A stretch of 5,308 nt of DNA, taken from the NCBI GenBank assembly GCA_026984555.1, contig JALSRY010000048.1, forward strand, positions 1-5,308. Reading direction: 5' to 3'. How positions within the stretch are numbered: position 1 is the first letter of the stretch; each line of letters begins with the position of its first letter. Made by a program: the position numbers and the translations under genes. Shown here in pieces: positions 1 to 5,308 of the stretch. The DNA comes from Phycisphaerae bacterium (GTDB taxonomy: Bacteria > Planctomycetota > Phycisphaerae > UBA1845 > Fen-1342). The notes under the pieces were generated by a model. The model made no database searches, was not told the DNA's origin, and saw only the letters and a program-made list of their open reading frames with translations.

Positions 1-73
1 TGGCTCCCCGATCGGATTGACCGGCAATCCCTCCTCCCCGCGGGCGTGTGATCGCCTGGACTCCGCCCTCGCG

Positions 74-90
74 GCACCGCGTGACGGTGC
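74..90. other. Perfect 6-bp dyad upstream of the operon promoter
   Basis: GCACCG (74-79) and CGGTGC (85-90) are exact inverted repeats around a 5-base centre. The dyad ends 35 bases before the candidate -35 box at 126. No run of T follows on either strand, so it does not look like an intrinsic terminator. It could be a regulator binding site or a chance hairpin in GC-rich DNA. Confidence 0.25.
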
Positions 91-125
91 ATAATTCCGT
101 GTGATTCGAAAAACAGCGTTTGTTC

Positions 126-154
126 TTGACGCCGGCGCATGGCGTGTTTACTTT
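126..154 (+). promoter_or_regulatory. Candidate sigma70-type promoter of the four-gene operon
   Basis: TTGACG at 126-131 matches the -35 consensus at five of six bases. It is followed, after an optimal 17-base spacer, by TACTTT at 149-154, which matches the -10 consensus at three of six bases including both T ends and the A at position 2. Transcription would begin near 160-162 and leave a leader of about 115 bases before the first small gene. This start lies downstream of the ATG at 139, so it also argues for the internal start at 277. The -10 box is imperfect, and promoter rules of this organism are unknown. Confidence 0.4.
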
Positions 155-160
155 CGCGCG

Positions 161-276
161 TGCTGGGCACGGTATTCGGGCAGGATTGTCCTGTTATGGG
201 GGCAGGTGGCGTGTTTTCCGTTGCCGGGTCTCCGGTCGCCACGTGTTCCCGTCATCTCGGAAGGATCTGCAAGGTC
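161..276 (+). other. Potentially structured 5' leader
   Basis: The stretch between the predicted transcription start and the first gene can fold. There is a tight hairpin CAGGA-TTG-TCCTG (181-193), and an outer stem pairing GTGGCG (206-211) with CGCCAC (237-242). The outer stem encloses a small inner hairpin, CCGG-GTCT-CCGG (224-235). I recognise no known riboswitch or RNA family. It may be a simple untranslated leader. Confidence 0.25.
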
Positions 277-477
277 ATGAAACGACGAAACCGCAGGTGG
301 CGTTGGGTTTGGGGTGTTTTGGCATGCGGGTGCGTATTGCAGGCCGGCAGTTGCACGCTCAACCAGGATACGTTGAGTGCCTTGGCCAGCGAGGTCGTCA
401 CCCGGCAGGCCGCCAACTTCCTCTCGGACGCGGTCTTTTTCATCATGGATAATGCACTGGTCCGTCTGTCCGCCTAG
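277..477 (+). CDS. Small putative lipoprotein (66 aa), first gene of the operon
   Basis: Unrecognised small exported protein. The start at ATG 277 gives a very basic N-terminus (residues 2-9, KRRNRRWR), a short hydrophobic core (10-21) and a lipobox-like AGSC ending at Cys26. This suggests a lipid-anchored periplasmic peptide of about 41 residues after cleavage. Position -3 is Ala rather than the usual Leu/Val/Ile, so the lipobox is weak. The frame is also open from ATG 139, but that start lies upstream of the predicted transcription start and would bury the signal inside the protein. Ribosome-binding support is modest: GGAAGGA at 259-265 is rather far from the start and AAGG at 271-274 too close. 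The mature part is mostly helical in character and ends with a hydrophobic stretch (NFLSDAVFFIMDNAL, 47-61). It resembles the mature part of the next gene's product, so the two may be diverged tandem duplicates. Function unknown. Confidence 0.55.
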   Translation: MKRRNRRWRWVWGVLACGCVLQAGSCTLNQDTLSALASEVVTRQAANFLSDAVFFIMDNALVRLSA

Positions 478-484
478 CGCGGCC

Positions 485-507
485 CCCGCCGCTTCGCAAT
501 GCGCGGG
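485..507 (+). other. Imperfect hairpin between the two small genes
   Basis: CCCGC (485-489) pairs with GCGGG (503-507). After a one-base bulge, GC (491-492) pairs with GC (501-502), giving seven base pairs and an 8-base loop. It begins eight bases after the first gene's stop. No T-run follows, so termination is unlikely. It could tune relative expression or mRNA stability within the operon. Confidence 0.2.
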
Positions 508-553
508 TCGCCCTCGTCCCGGAGGCTGCACCCGTCCGAAGGAGAAACGATCC

Positions 554-727
554 ATGCGTGCGTCCTGGAAACACATTCGTCTGGCCTGCGCCGGCGGCGC
601 ATTGTTCATCGTGGGCGGCTGCGTGAGCAGTCCGCAACTCGCCGACTTCTTCCGCGTCGAGATATCGCGCATCACCGCCGACGTGGTGGGCCAGTTGTTC
701 ACGATCTTCGTCAACGCAACCACCTAG
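554..727 (+). CDS. Small putative lipoprotein (57 aa), second gene of the operon
   Basis: Unrecognised small exported protein with a convincing translation start: AAGGAGA (539-545) lies 8 bases before ATG 554. The N-terminus has basic residues (R2, K6, R9), a hydrophobic core (residues 10-20) and a good lipobox, VGGC, with Cys23 as the acylated residue. The predicted mature peptide is only about 35 residues, starts CVSSPQLADFF and ends in a hydrophobic segment (VVGQLFTIFVNATT, 44-57). Residues 37-45 (ISRITADVV) align without gaps with VTRQAANFL (41-49) of the preceding protein. That match lies nearly the same distance from the lipid Cys (Arg at +16 here, +17 there), and both proteins are followed by a hydrophobic end. 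The stop lies 45 bases before the TPR-barrel gene, so the two are likely co-transcribed. It could be a small accessory lipoprotein of the barrel; function unknown. Confidence 0.6.
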   Translation: MRASWKHIRLACAGGALFIVGGCVSSPQLADFFRVEISRITADVVGQLFTIFVNATT

Positions 728-754
728 AGGCGTCTCCGGCCAACCGGGAACGTC

Positions 755-762
755 GGAGGAGG
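755..762 (+). promoter_or_regulatory. Strong Shine-Dalgarno for the TPR-barrel gene
   Basis: GGAGGAGG lies 7 bases before a GTG (770) and 10 bases before the immediately following ATG (773). The two codons are adjacent and in frame, so the site allows either and the product differs by one residue. ATG is preferred as the stronger start codon. Confidence 0.6.
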
Positions 763-772
763 CCGCCCCGTG

Positions 773-2758
773 ATGGAATGCTCATCCTCCCGTCGAGCGT
801 GGCGCCCGAGCGTGACGGCCGCGCTCCTTCTCGTGACCGCCCTGCGTCTGACCGCCGCAGAGCCGCCCGCGGCTCCCCCGGCGTCCCAGGCCACTACGCG
901 GACAACGACGGCACCGTCTGCGCCGCTGGCCGACCTGATCGCGGTCAATCACGGCATTCGCGCGTACATGGCGGGCGATCTCGACGAAGCCCGCCGGCAG
1001 TTTGAATCCATCCTGGCACGCAACCCCGACCATGCGGCGGCTCTGTACTACCTGGGGCTGATATACCTTTCCGACGGGCTCGCCAAGGCGCAAGCCGCGG
1101 ACACCGCCGACGAGGCCATCCGCCTGTTCGACCTGGCCCGCCAGAACCTCCAGCGTGTCACGCAACAGGCCGACCCGACGGTCACCCCGGTCGAGGCGGC
1201 GTTGCTGCTGGGTGTTTCGCAGCTCGCGGCGGACAAACCCGTCGAAGCCGGTCAGCCGGTCGAGCTGGCGATTCAGGCCGAGGAGACGTTGCGCGCCTAT
1301 GTCGAGCAAACCGACGCAGGCCGCGACGACCGCTACGGATTCTTCTACCTCGGCGTCGCGGATTACCGTCTTGGAGATCACAACGCCAAATCGGGCCACT
1401 GGGAAAAAGCCAACGGCTACTTTCAGAAAGCGATCGCCGCCTTCGACAGCGCCGCGCGTATCGCCGGTGTCGATCGCGCCCGCTACGACGAACAACCGAC
1501 CGCGCGTCACGCGCTTAGTGAGGAGCACTACCAGCAGTTTCAGCACGTCGTGTCGTATTATCGCGGCCTCGTAGCCCTCCAACAGGCCGACAACCGTGAG
1601 GCCCGCCGACTGCTCGAATACGTCCGTGACAACGACACCACCCGGCTCCGCGAGCACGCCGCCGGCATTCTTGAAAAACTCGACGAGATCGAATCGCAGG
1701 CCCCGCGGCCGCCCTCGTTCGAGACGCCCATCGGCCGGCTCGACATCCAGGGCGAACTCTCGATCGGCACCGGATACGACACGAACGTGATTCTCCTGGG
1801 CAAGAACACGCTCTTGCCGCTGGACGTGTCCCACAAGTGGGACTGGACGCTCAACACCCACGCCGGCGTGTCGGTCAGCCGTTACTTCGGCGCCCGCGAG
1901 TTGCCGCTGGGCGAGAGTCTCTCGGTCGGGGTGGGCGGCGCGACCACGCACGCCTGGCATCCAAGCGTCCACGAGTTCAACCTCAACCAGTACGCCGGCC
2001 GGGCCTGGGTCAACTGGCAGCCCCTGACCGATCTCTACGTCGGCGTCGAGTACGAATACACCTACACCTTGCTCGGTGCCGCCCCGTTCATCTCCGGAAA
2101 CCGCATCACCCCGGTGATCTCGCGTATCTGGCGGCGCGGCGGCGGAGCCGCCGCGGACGAAACCGGCCGAACGGACTTGTGGTACAACTACGAGTACCGC
2201 GACTACCTCGAAGACATCGGCGATTGGCGGCTCAACCGCGACGGAGAGTACGAGTCGGTCGGCATCCGGCACACGTTCAACCTGCTGCGAGCGACGGACC
2301 TCTGGCCTTCGTACTTCGCGGCCCACGAGGACGAGACCCGGGCACTCGGCAATGAATGGCTCCAGGCCAGCGTCGGTTACGTCTTCCGCGACGAGCGAAC
2401 GCGCGGCACCGAGTTCGATCTCGCCGGGCACTCGATCCTCGCGGGCGTCGCCGTACCGTTGCCGTGGCGGATGGCGTTCACGCTCGACAGCGTGTTCACC
2501 TGGGAGGACTACGCCGCGCCCAGCCTGTTCGACTATCGCCGCAACGAGCGGTCGGACTTCGTGCAGACCTACGATTTCGGTCTGACGCGGTGGTTCGTGG
2601 CCCGCGGGGAGGATCGTGACCTTCCTTCGCTCGAGGTCAAGCTCCGAGCCGGCGTTTCCCTGACCTACGAAGATTCGAATACCTGGGATCGGCTGCACGA
2701 ACGTGTGTACGAATACAACCGGGCCATCTTCGGCCTGCGACTGAGCGTGAGTTTCTGA
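773..2758 (+). CDS. TPR-domain outer-membrane beta-barrel protein (Slam/DUF560-like layout)
   Basis: Probable outer-membrane protein of 661 aa with a periplasmic helical-repeat domain and a C-terminal barrel. Residues 1-28 form a signal peptide (basic RRAWR, hydrophobic TAALLLVTALRL, cleavage near LTA/AEPP), followed by a Pro/Ala/Thr-rich linker to about 52. Tetratricopeptide-like helices run from about 55 to 305. The clearest unit is 58-99 (AGDLDEARRQFESILARNPDHAAALYYLGLIYL); others lie at about 184-232 and 254-303. From about 321 the sequence changes to alternating polar/aromatic beta strands, starting with RLDIQGELSIGTGYDTNV. It is rich in Tyr/Trp and ends IFGLRLSVSF with a terminal Phe, the usual signal for barrel insertion by the BAM machinery. 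The TPR-then-barrel order is that of Slam (DUF560) lipoprotein exporters and of polysaccharide exporters such as BcsC and PgaA; no polysaccharide genes are nearby. The GYDTNV at the barrel entry resembles Slam-type barrels as I remember them. The cargo could be the downstream Ig-like protein. GTG 770 is an alternative start. Confidence 0.8.
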   Translation: MECSSSRRAWRPSVTAALLLVTALRLTAAEPPAAPPASQATTRTTTAPSAPLADLIAVNHGIRAYMAGDLDEARRQFESILARNPDHAAALYYLGLIYLSDGLAKAQAADTADEAIRLFDLARQNLQRVTQQADPTVTPVEAALLLGVSQLAADKPVEAGQPVELAIQAEETLRAYVEQTDAGRDDRYGFFYLGVADYRLGDHNAKSGHWEKANGYFQKAIAAFDSAARIAGVDRARYDEQPTARHALSEEHYQQFQHVVSYYRGLVALQQADNREARRLLEYVRDNDTTRLREHAAGILEKLDEIESQAPRPPSFETPIGRLDIQGELSIGTGYDTNVILLGKNTLLPLDVSHKWDWTLNTHAGVSVSRYFGARELPLGESLSVGVGGATTHAWHPSVHEFNLNQYAGRAWVNWQPLTDLYVGVEYEYTYTLLGAAPFISGNRITPVISRIWRRGGGAAADETGRTDLWYNYEYRDYLEDIGDWRLNRDGEYESVGIRHTFNLLRATDLWPSYFAAHEDETRALGNEWLQASVGYVFRDERTRGTEFDLAGHSILAGVAVPLPWRMAFTLDSVFTWEDYAAPSLFDYRRNERSDFVQTYDFGLTRWFVARGEDRDLPSLEVKLRAGVSLTYEDSNTWDRLHERVYEYNRAIFGLRLSVSF

Positions 2759-2829
2759 AACTCTTTTCGCGCCGACAACACGCCGGCGAACTCGGACGAG
2801 CCCTCGAAGCCACGCACCCGAGGAATACG

Positions 2830-3915
2830 ATGTTGCGATCAACCCCCATGCGACTTGTCACGCTCGCGGCCGGACTGGCGGCGGTTGGCACACCCCTCCG
2901 AGCGCAGGACCTCACCTACGTCACCAGCGTTTCCGCCGAAGGGGCGGCATGGTTGGAAACCACCGACGGTGAGCGCTGGCAGCTCGGCACCGCTGCCGAA
3001 GACACGGACACCATCGAAGCCGGACAGGTCAGCGTCACCAGCGACCACCAGCTCATGCTCGTCACCGAGTGGGACGTGGTGATGATCGTGCTCGGTCCGG
3101 CGTCGCTCCGTTTCGACCCGCAGGAAGACCAGACGCTTATCGAACTTCGCGACGGGCGGGTGTTGTTCGCCAGCCAGTGGCCCGCGGAGGGCGCCACACC
3201 GCTGATCCTGGTCGTCCCGGGAGCATCCCCCGATACCCCTCGGGTGCAAGCCGTCATCCCTCCGGGGCAGTTCGCCGCCGAACGAAACGCCGAACAAATC
3301 GCACTGGCCTACACCGCCGCGCCCGATCTGCCGCCTTCCATGGCGTTGCGCGTCCTGGGTGCGCCGCACTCGCTGGCCGACGGCGACATGCTGCGCATTG
3401 TCGGCGATGAGGTCTCGACCGCGCCGGCGGCCGCCTGGCTGCGCGAGCGCGGCTTCGAGCGCCCGTGGGGCGCGGCGCTCGGCGTCGCTTCGGCCCAAAC
3501 CGTTCGCCCGGGGGTCGAGAGCTCCCTGTTCGAGAACATCATCTCGTGGGAGCGTTACGGCGGTAAGGAATACGTCAAGGCCCGGCTCGAAGCCCGGCGG
3601 TTCCAGCCCGAAGTTCGCCAAGTCGTAACGTCCGTCTCGCGGCCGCAACGCCCCGTGTCCCCGCCCAGCAGCGTGCCCCAAACCACGGGCTTCCCCGCGG
3701 CCAACGAGGTGCCGCTGCTTTCGCCGGCGGCGCTGAGCGTGGCAAACCTGTCCGAGGGCGTGACGGCGATCCAGCTCAACAACCAGGCCCGCAGCCTGCT
3801 GACGCAGACCGGCAGCCGCGGCCTGGGATTCCGCGGGCTGGCCCAGTTGGCGATTCCGGGACTGCTCGGCGGAGTCCCGACCCCCGGTCCCGCCGGCCTC
3901 GGCGGCCTGCGCTGA
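2830..3915 (+). CDS. Exported FecR-like domain protein
   Basis: A 361-aa protein with a signal peptide (MRLVTLAAGLAAVGTPLRA from residue 7, cleavage near A25/Q26). Residues about 33-115 look like a FecR-type beta domain: the pattern runs from EGAAWLETTDGERWQLG, through IEAGQVSVTSDHQLMLV and VVMIVLGPASLRFD, to LIELRDGRVLF. In classical iron-uptake systems FecR is an inner-membrane anti-sigma regulator. This protein lacks that N-terminal cytoplasmic part and a following transmembrane helix, so it is more likely a periplasmic or cell-surface protein using the same fold. The middle region (130-260) is unrecognised, 270-300 is Pro/Ser-rich, and the tail (327-361) is Gly/Pro/Leu-rich. Start ATG 2830 has GAGGA (2820-2824) five bases upstream; ATG 2848 (M7) is also possible. 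It lies 71 bases after the barrel gene on the same strand with no clear terminator between, so it probably belongs to the same operon and may be a partner of the barrel. Confidence 0.65.
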   Translation: MLRSTPMRLVTLAAGLAAVGTPLRAQDLTYVTSVSAEGAAWLETTDGERWQLGTAAEDTDTIEAGQVSVTSDHQLMLVTEWDVVMIVLGPASLRFDPQEDQTLIELRDGRVLFASQWPAEGATPLILVVPGASPDTPRVQAVIPPGQFAAERNAEQIALAYTAAPDLPPSMALRVLGAPHSLADGDMLRIVGDEVSTAPAAAWLRERGFERPWGAALGVASAQTVRPGVESSLFENIISWERYGGKEYVKARLEARRFQPEVRQVVTSVSRPQRPVSPPSSVPQTTGFPAANEVPLLSPAALSVANLSEGVTAIQLNNQARSLLTQTGSRGLGFRGLAQLAIPGLLGGVPTPGPAGLGGLR

Positions 3916-3928
3916 GACAAACGTATGC

Positions 3929-3949
3929 TTCCCCGTGAAGCGCGGGGGA
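3929..3949 (+). terminator. Weak candidate terminator hairpin after the FecR-like gene
   Basis: TTCCCCG (3929-3935) pairs with CGGGGGA (3943-3949): seven pairs including one G-U, around a 7-base loop, starting 14 bases after the stop codon. Position and GC-rich stem suit a transcript end. The bases that follow (ACGAATTATC) are not a U-tract, so intrinsic termination would be poor; it may only protect the 3' end. Confidence 0.3.
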
Positions 3950-4040
3950 CGAATTATCGGTTCCAGGGGCGACCACAACCCGGAAAAGAGGCTTCGTCTC
4001 CGACCAGCGGCCCCGGCTCGGCTGCGCCGGGTTGCGGGTG

Positions 4041-4078
4041 GGCGAAAACTCGCCGCAAAAAACTGCGGAATCGCGCAG
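4041..4078 (+). other. Overlapping, mutually exclusive stem-loops
   Basis: Three perfect 5-bp hairpins are packed into 38 bases. Hairpin A is GGCGA-AAAC-TCGCC (4041-4054). Hairpin B is CCGCA-AAAAAC-TGCGG (4053-4068). Hairpin C is CTGCG-GAATCG-CGCAG (4063-4078). Trimmed to four pairs, A and B abut exactly; B and C compete for the same TGCG strand and cannot coexist. Such alternative pairing is what attenuators and switches use, but no U-tract follows and no known RNA family is recognised. Confidence 0.35.
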
Positions 4079-4279
4079 AATTACGGTTTCGGGGCACCTA
4101 CAATGGATGATGATCGGGCGACACGTTTCCGGCTCCGGCGTACATGCCGGTGGGGCGTGCACGTCAGAGGAACCCGTGGGGGATATCGGCTCGGGTGGAC
4201 GCCGCGACGGGTCGGGCCGTCGGCCGTCGGCGACACCGCGAGCATCCGGGCACGATCTGAGAACCATTCGCCAAGGAAC

Positions 4280-4296
4280 GTGCCGAACGCCGGCAC
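4280..4296 (+). other. Perfect 6-bp hairpin in the adhesin gene leader
   Basis: GTGCCG (4280-4285) and CGGCAC (4291-4296) pair perfectly around the 5-base loop AACGC, 73 bases upstream of the adhesin start codon. No T-run follows. It may be a leader structure or an operator half-site pair. Confidence 0.25.
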
Positions 4297-4328
4297 ATCG
4301 ACATAACCAGCGGTCCCTTCCCTGCGGT

Positions 4329-4342
4329 CGCCGCGCGCGGCG
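4329..4342. promoter_or_regulatory. Perfect 14-bp palindrome upstream of the adhesin gene
   Basis: CGCCGCGCGCGGCG reads the same on both strands with no central gap. It ends 14 bases before the Shine-Dalgarno at 4357 and 27 bases before the start codon. A dimeric regulator could bind here, or the transcript could fold. A 14-bp palindrome is not very improbable in GC-rich DNA of this length, so support is limited. Confidence 0.25.
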
Positions 4343-4356
4343 TATCGCACGGAGGC

Positions 4357-4363
4357 AGGAGGA
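4357..4363 (+). promoter_or_regulatory. Near-perfect Shine-Dalgarno of the Big_1 gene
   Basis: AGGAGGA lies six bases before ATG 4370, the strongest ribosome binding site in the window together with that of the TPR-barrel gene. It fixes the start of this gene, and it suggests efficient translation. Confidence 0.7.
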
Positions 4364-4369
4364 ACACCC

Positions 4370-5308
4370 ATGCGTCGTTGTTCATGCAAACCCGTCGCAA
4401 CCCCACCCGTCCGCCGGCTCGTTACCGTCGCGCTGGCGATCTTCTTTGCCGCGCTGCCGTCGCTGGCCGATAACGTGACGATCGTCGGGACGATGACGAT
4501 CAGCGCCGATTCGGCGGCCTCCGGCACGTTTTCCGGCCTCGCCACGTTGCCCGAGATCGGGGAAGCATTCGACGGCGAATGGACCGCGGGTGCGACGATC
4601 ACGATTACGGCACCGGCGAATTTCGAGTTCGATGTGACGCAAAACGCAGCGGCCACCGTCACCAGCGGCGATCTGACGCTCGTGAGCAACACGGCGACGC
4701 CGACCGCCGACACCATCGTGTTCACGGTCAACACCGCCAGCACGACCGCTTCGGAGGTCCGCTTCTCCAACATCTTTTTCCGGGCCACGAACGCGGCGGG
4801 GGCGACGCTCGACGAGACACAGATCGACGTGCGGGTGAACGTCGGCGGCGGCAATTTTCTCGACACGCCCACCGCGCTGGTCGACGTGACCATCGAGCCG
4901 GGGGCCACGGACCCCGCCAGTTCCGCCATCGCGTTCGTATCCGGTTTTGACGGCACGGCGGCGGCCGACGGAAGCGACCCCATATGGGTCGATGTCGATC
5001 TTGCCGACCAGTTCGGCAACATCATCGCCGGCCGTGCGGTGCAGTTGCGCCAGGCCAGCAACGCGGCGTTGCCGCCGAACGTCACCGTGTCGGCGACCAA
5101 CGGGGGCGTGACCGACGCCGAAGGGCGTGTTCGCTTCGCGCTGACAAGCGACGTCGCGCAGGCGCTCAGCATCGAGGCGTTCGTCGCCGCCGACGCGGCC
5201 GAAATCGGCCCGCTGGCCATCGTATTCGAAGCAGTCACCGACCCGTCGCACTCGACGATCGTTGCGCCGGACGACACGGCGGTCGCGGACGGCATCGACG
5301 CCGCCTCG
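4370..5308 (+). CDS. Secreted Ig-like (Big_1) surface protein, adhesin-like, truncated by window end
   Basis: The first 313 residues of a longer protein; the frame is open at the window edge. Residues 1-33 are a signal peptide (basic RR/K and RR residues, hydrophobic LVTVALAIFFAALP, cleavage near SLA/DN). Residues about 35-160 form a Thr/Ala/Val-rich beta domain with ATITITAPANFEFDV and a Ser/Thr-rich strand series (VFTVNTASTTASEVRFSNIFF), a kind often seen at the head of large bacterial surface proteins. Residues about 183-288 match the Big_1 pattern of invasin and intimin: ADGSDPIWVDVDLADQFGN, then GRAVQL, then TNGGVTDAEGRVRFALTS. STIVAPDDTAVADGIDAAS at 295-313 is the opening of a second copy, so tandem repeats should continue downstream. 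Probable role: cell-surface adhesion or a structural coat. No sortase, autotransporter or anchoring signal is visible in this part. It may depend on the upstream TPR-barrel for export, which is an inference from neighbourhood only. It may have its own promoter in the preceding 454 bases. Confidence 0.8.
   Translation, partial: MRRCSCKPVATPPVRRLVTVALAIFFAALPSLADNVTIVGTMTISADSAASGTFSGLATLPEIGEAFDGEWTAGATITITAPANFEFDVTQNAAATVTSGDLTLVSNTATPTADTIVFTVNTASTTASEVRFSNIFFRATNAAGATLDETQIDVRVNVGGGNFLDTPTALVDVTIEPGATDPASSAIAFVSGFDGTAAADGSDPIWVDVDLADQFGNIIAGRAVQLRQASNAALPPNVTVSATNGGVTDAEGRVRFALTSDVAQALSIEAFVAADAAEIGPLAIVFEAVTDPSHSTIVAPDDTAVADGIDAAS

Larger units (their letters stand above)
3916..4369 (+). 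other. 454-base non-coding stretch with several stem-loops
   Basis: No convincing gene is seen here. Open frames that cross it are rich in Arg/Gly/Pro and lack good ribosome binding sites, so they look like chance frames. The stretch contains perfect or near-perfect dyads at 3929-3949, 4041-4054, 4053-4068, 4063-4078, 4135-4150 and 4280-4296, and a palindrome at 4329-4342. It is long compared with the 45-76-base spacers of the upstream operon. It therefore probably holds the operon end and the promoter and leader of the adhesin gene. Confidence 0.5.

Noticed and set aside
1..94. Possible 3' end of an upstream gene (frame 1 to TGA at 49-51, or frame 2 to TAA at 92-94)
   Set aside because: Two frames are equally open over this short stretch and neither peptide tail is recognisable, so no partial gene can be supported.
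139..276. Longer N-terminus of the first small protein, starting at ATG 139
   Set aside because: It would place the basic and hydrophobic signal 46 residues inside the protein and overlap the candidate promoter's -10 box. The start at 277 gives a proper lipoprotein-type signal.
2770..2788. Hairpin CGCCG / CGGCG between the barrel and FecR-like genes
   Set aside because: Five pairs with a 9-base loop and no T-run. This is common by chance in GC-rich DNA and not a credible terminator.
782..2842. Long open frame on the minus strand (686 codons) covering the TPR-barrel gene
   Set aside because: It is the mirror of a GC-rich coding gene. The plus-strand product has a signal peptide, TPR helices, barrel strands and a terminal Phe. 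The minus-strand product is Arg/Val/Gly-rich with no recognisable domain.
2839..3978. Minus-strand open frame (379 codons) opposite the FecR-like gene
   Set aside because: Arg/Gly-rich with no domain pattern and no good ribosome binding site. The plus strand has a start signal, signal peptide and FecR-like strands.
4099..4104. TACAAT as a -10 box for the adhesin gene
   Set aside because: It matches the consensus at five of six bases, but no -35-like hexamer stands 15-18 bases upstream and there is no extended -10 TG. A single hexamer is too weak to call.
3935..4306. Plus-strand open frame in the 454-base gap (including an ATG at 4104)
   Set aside because: The translation is Arg/Gly/Pro-rich without hydrophobic core or domain, there is no convincing Shine-Dalgarno, and the frame crosses the stem-loops.
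4081..5295. Minus-strand open frame (404 codons) opposite the Big_1 gene
   Set aside because: It looks like a low-complexity Ala/Ser/Thr/Val protein, as expected from the complement of Ig-like repeats. The plus strand has a near-perfect Shine-Dalgarno, a signal peptide and a Big_1 match.
1..5308. CRISPR arrays, tRNA or rRNA genes, insertion sequences
   Set aside because: No spaced direct repeats, cloverleaf patterns, rRNA-like stretches, transposase-like proteins or terminal inverted repeats were seen.

Overview
The window is GC-rich (by eye about 60-65%) and all supported genes lie on the + strand. Every protein carries an export signal: two lipoprotein-type signals, a TPR plus outer-membrane beta-barrel protein ending in Phe, an exported FecR-like protein, and a secreted Ig-like repeat protein. 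This points to a diderm (Gram-negative) bacterium. Small signal-bearing proteins beside a TPR-barrel and a FecR-like protein in GC-rich DNA would fit Planctomycetota or a related group, but that assignment is an inference; no marker gene is present.

Layout. Positions 1-125 hold no gene I can support, only two short perfect dyads. A sigma70-like promoter (TTGACG, 17-bp spacer, TACTTT) sits at 126-154. It is followed by a potentially structured leader and then four closely spaced genes that look like one operon: a 66-aa small lipoprotein (277-477), a 57-aa small lipoprotein (554-727), a large TPR / beta-barrel outer-membrane protein (773-2758) and a FecR-like exported protein (2830-3915). The spacers are 76, 45 and 71 bases, with no clear intrinsic terminator inside. 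The two small lipoproteins look like diverged tandem copies.

A 454-base non-coding stretch (3916-4369) follows. It holds several perfect stem-loops, including two that compete for the same strand (4053-4068 versus 4063-4078), and a perfect 14-bp palindrome just upstream of the next ribosome binding site. The last gene (4370 to the window edge, truncated) encodes a secreted protein. It has an N-terminal beta-rich domain, one full Big_1 (invasin/intimin type) Ig-like domain and the start of a second, so it is probably a long surface adhesin.

Working model (inference): the TPR-barrel protein is an outer-membrane export or anchoring device, the FecR-like and small lipoproteins are periplasmic or membrane accessories, and the downstream Big_1 protein is the surface cargo. 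It would be a split version of what inverse autotransporters do in one chain, or a relative of the TPR-barrel Slam (DUF560) systems. Nothing in the window proves the cargo relationship.
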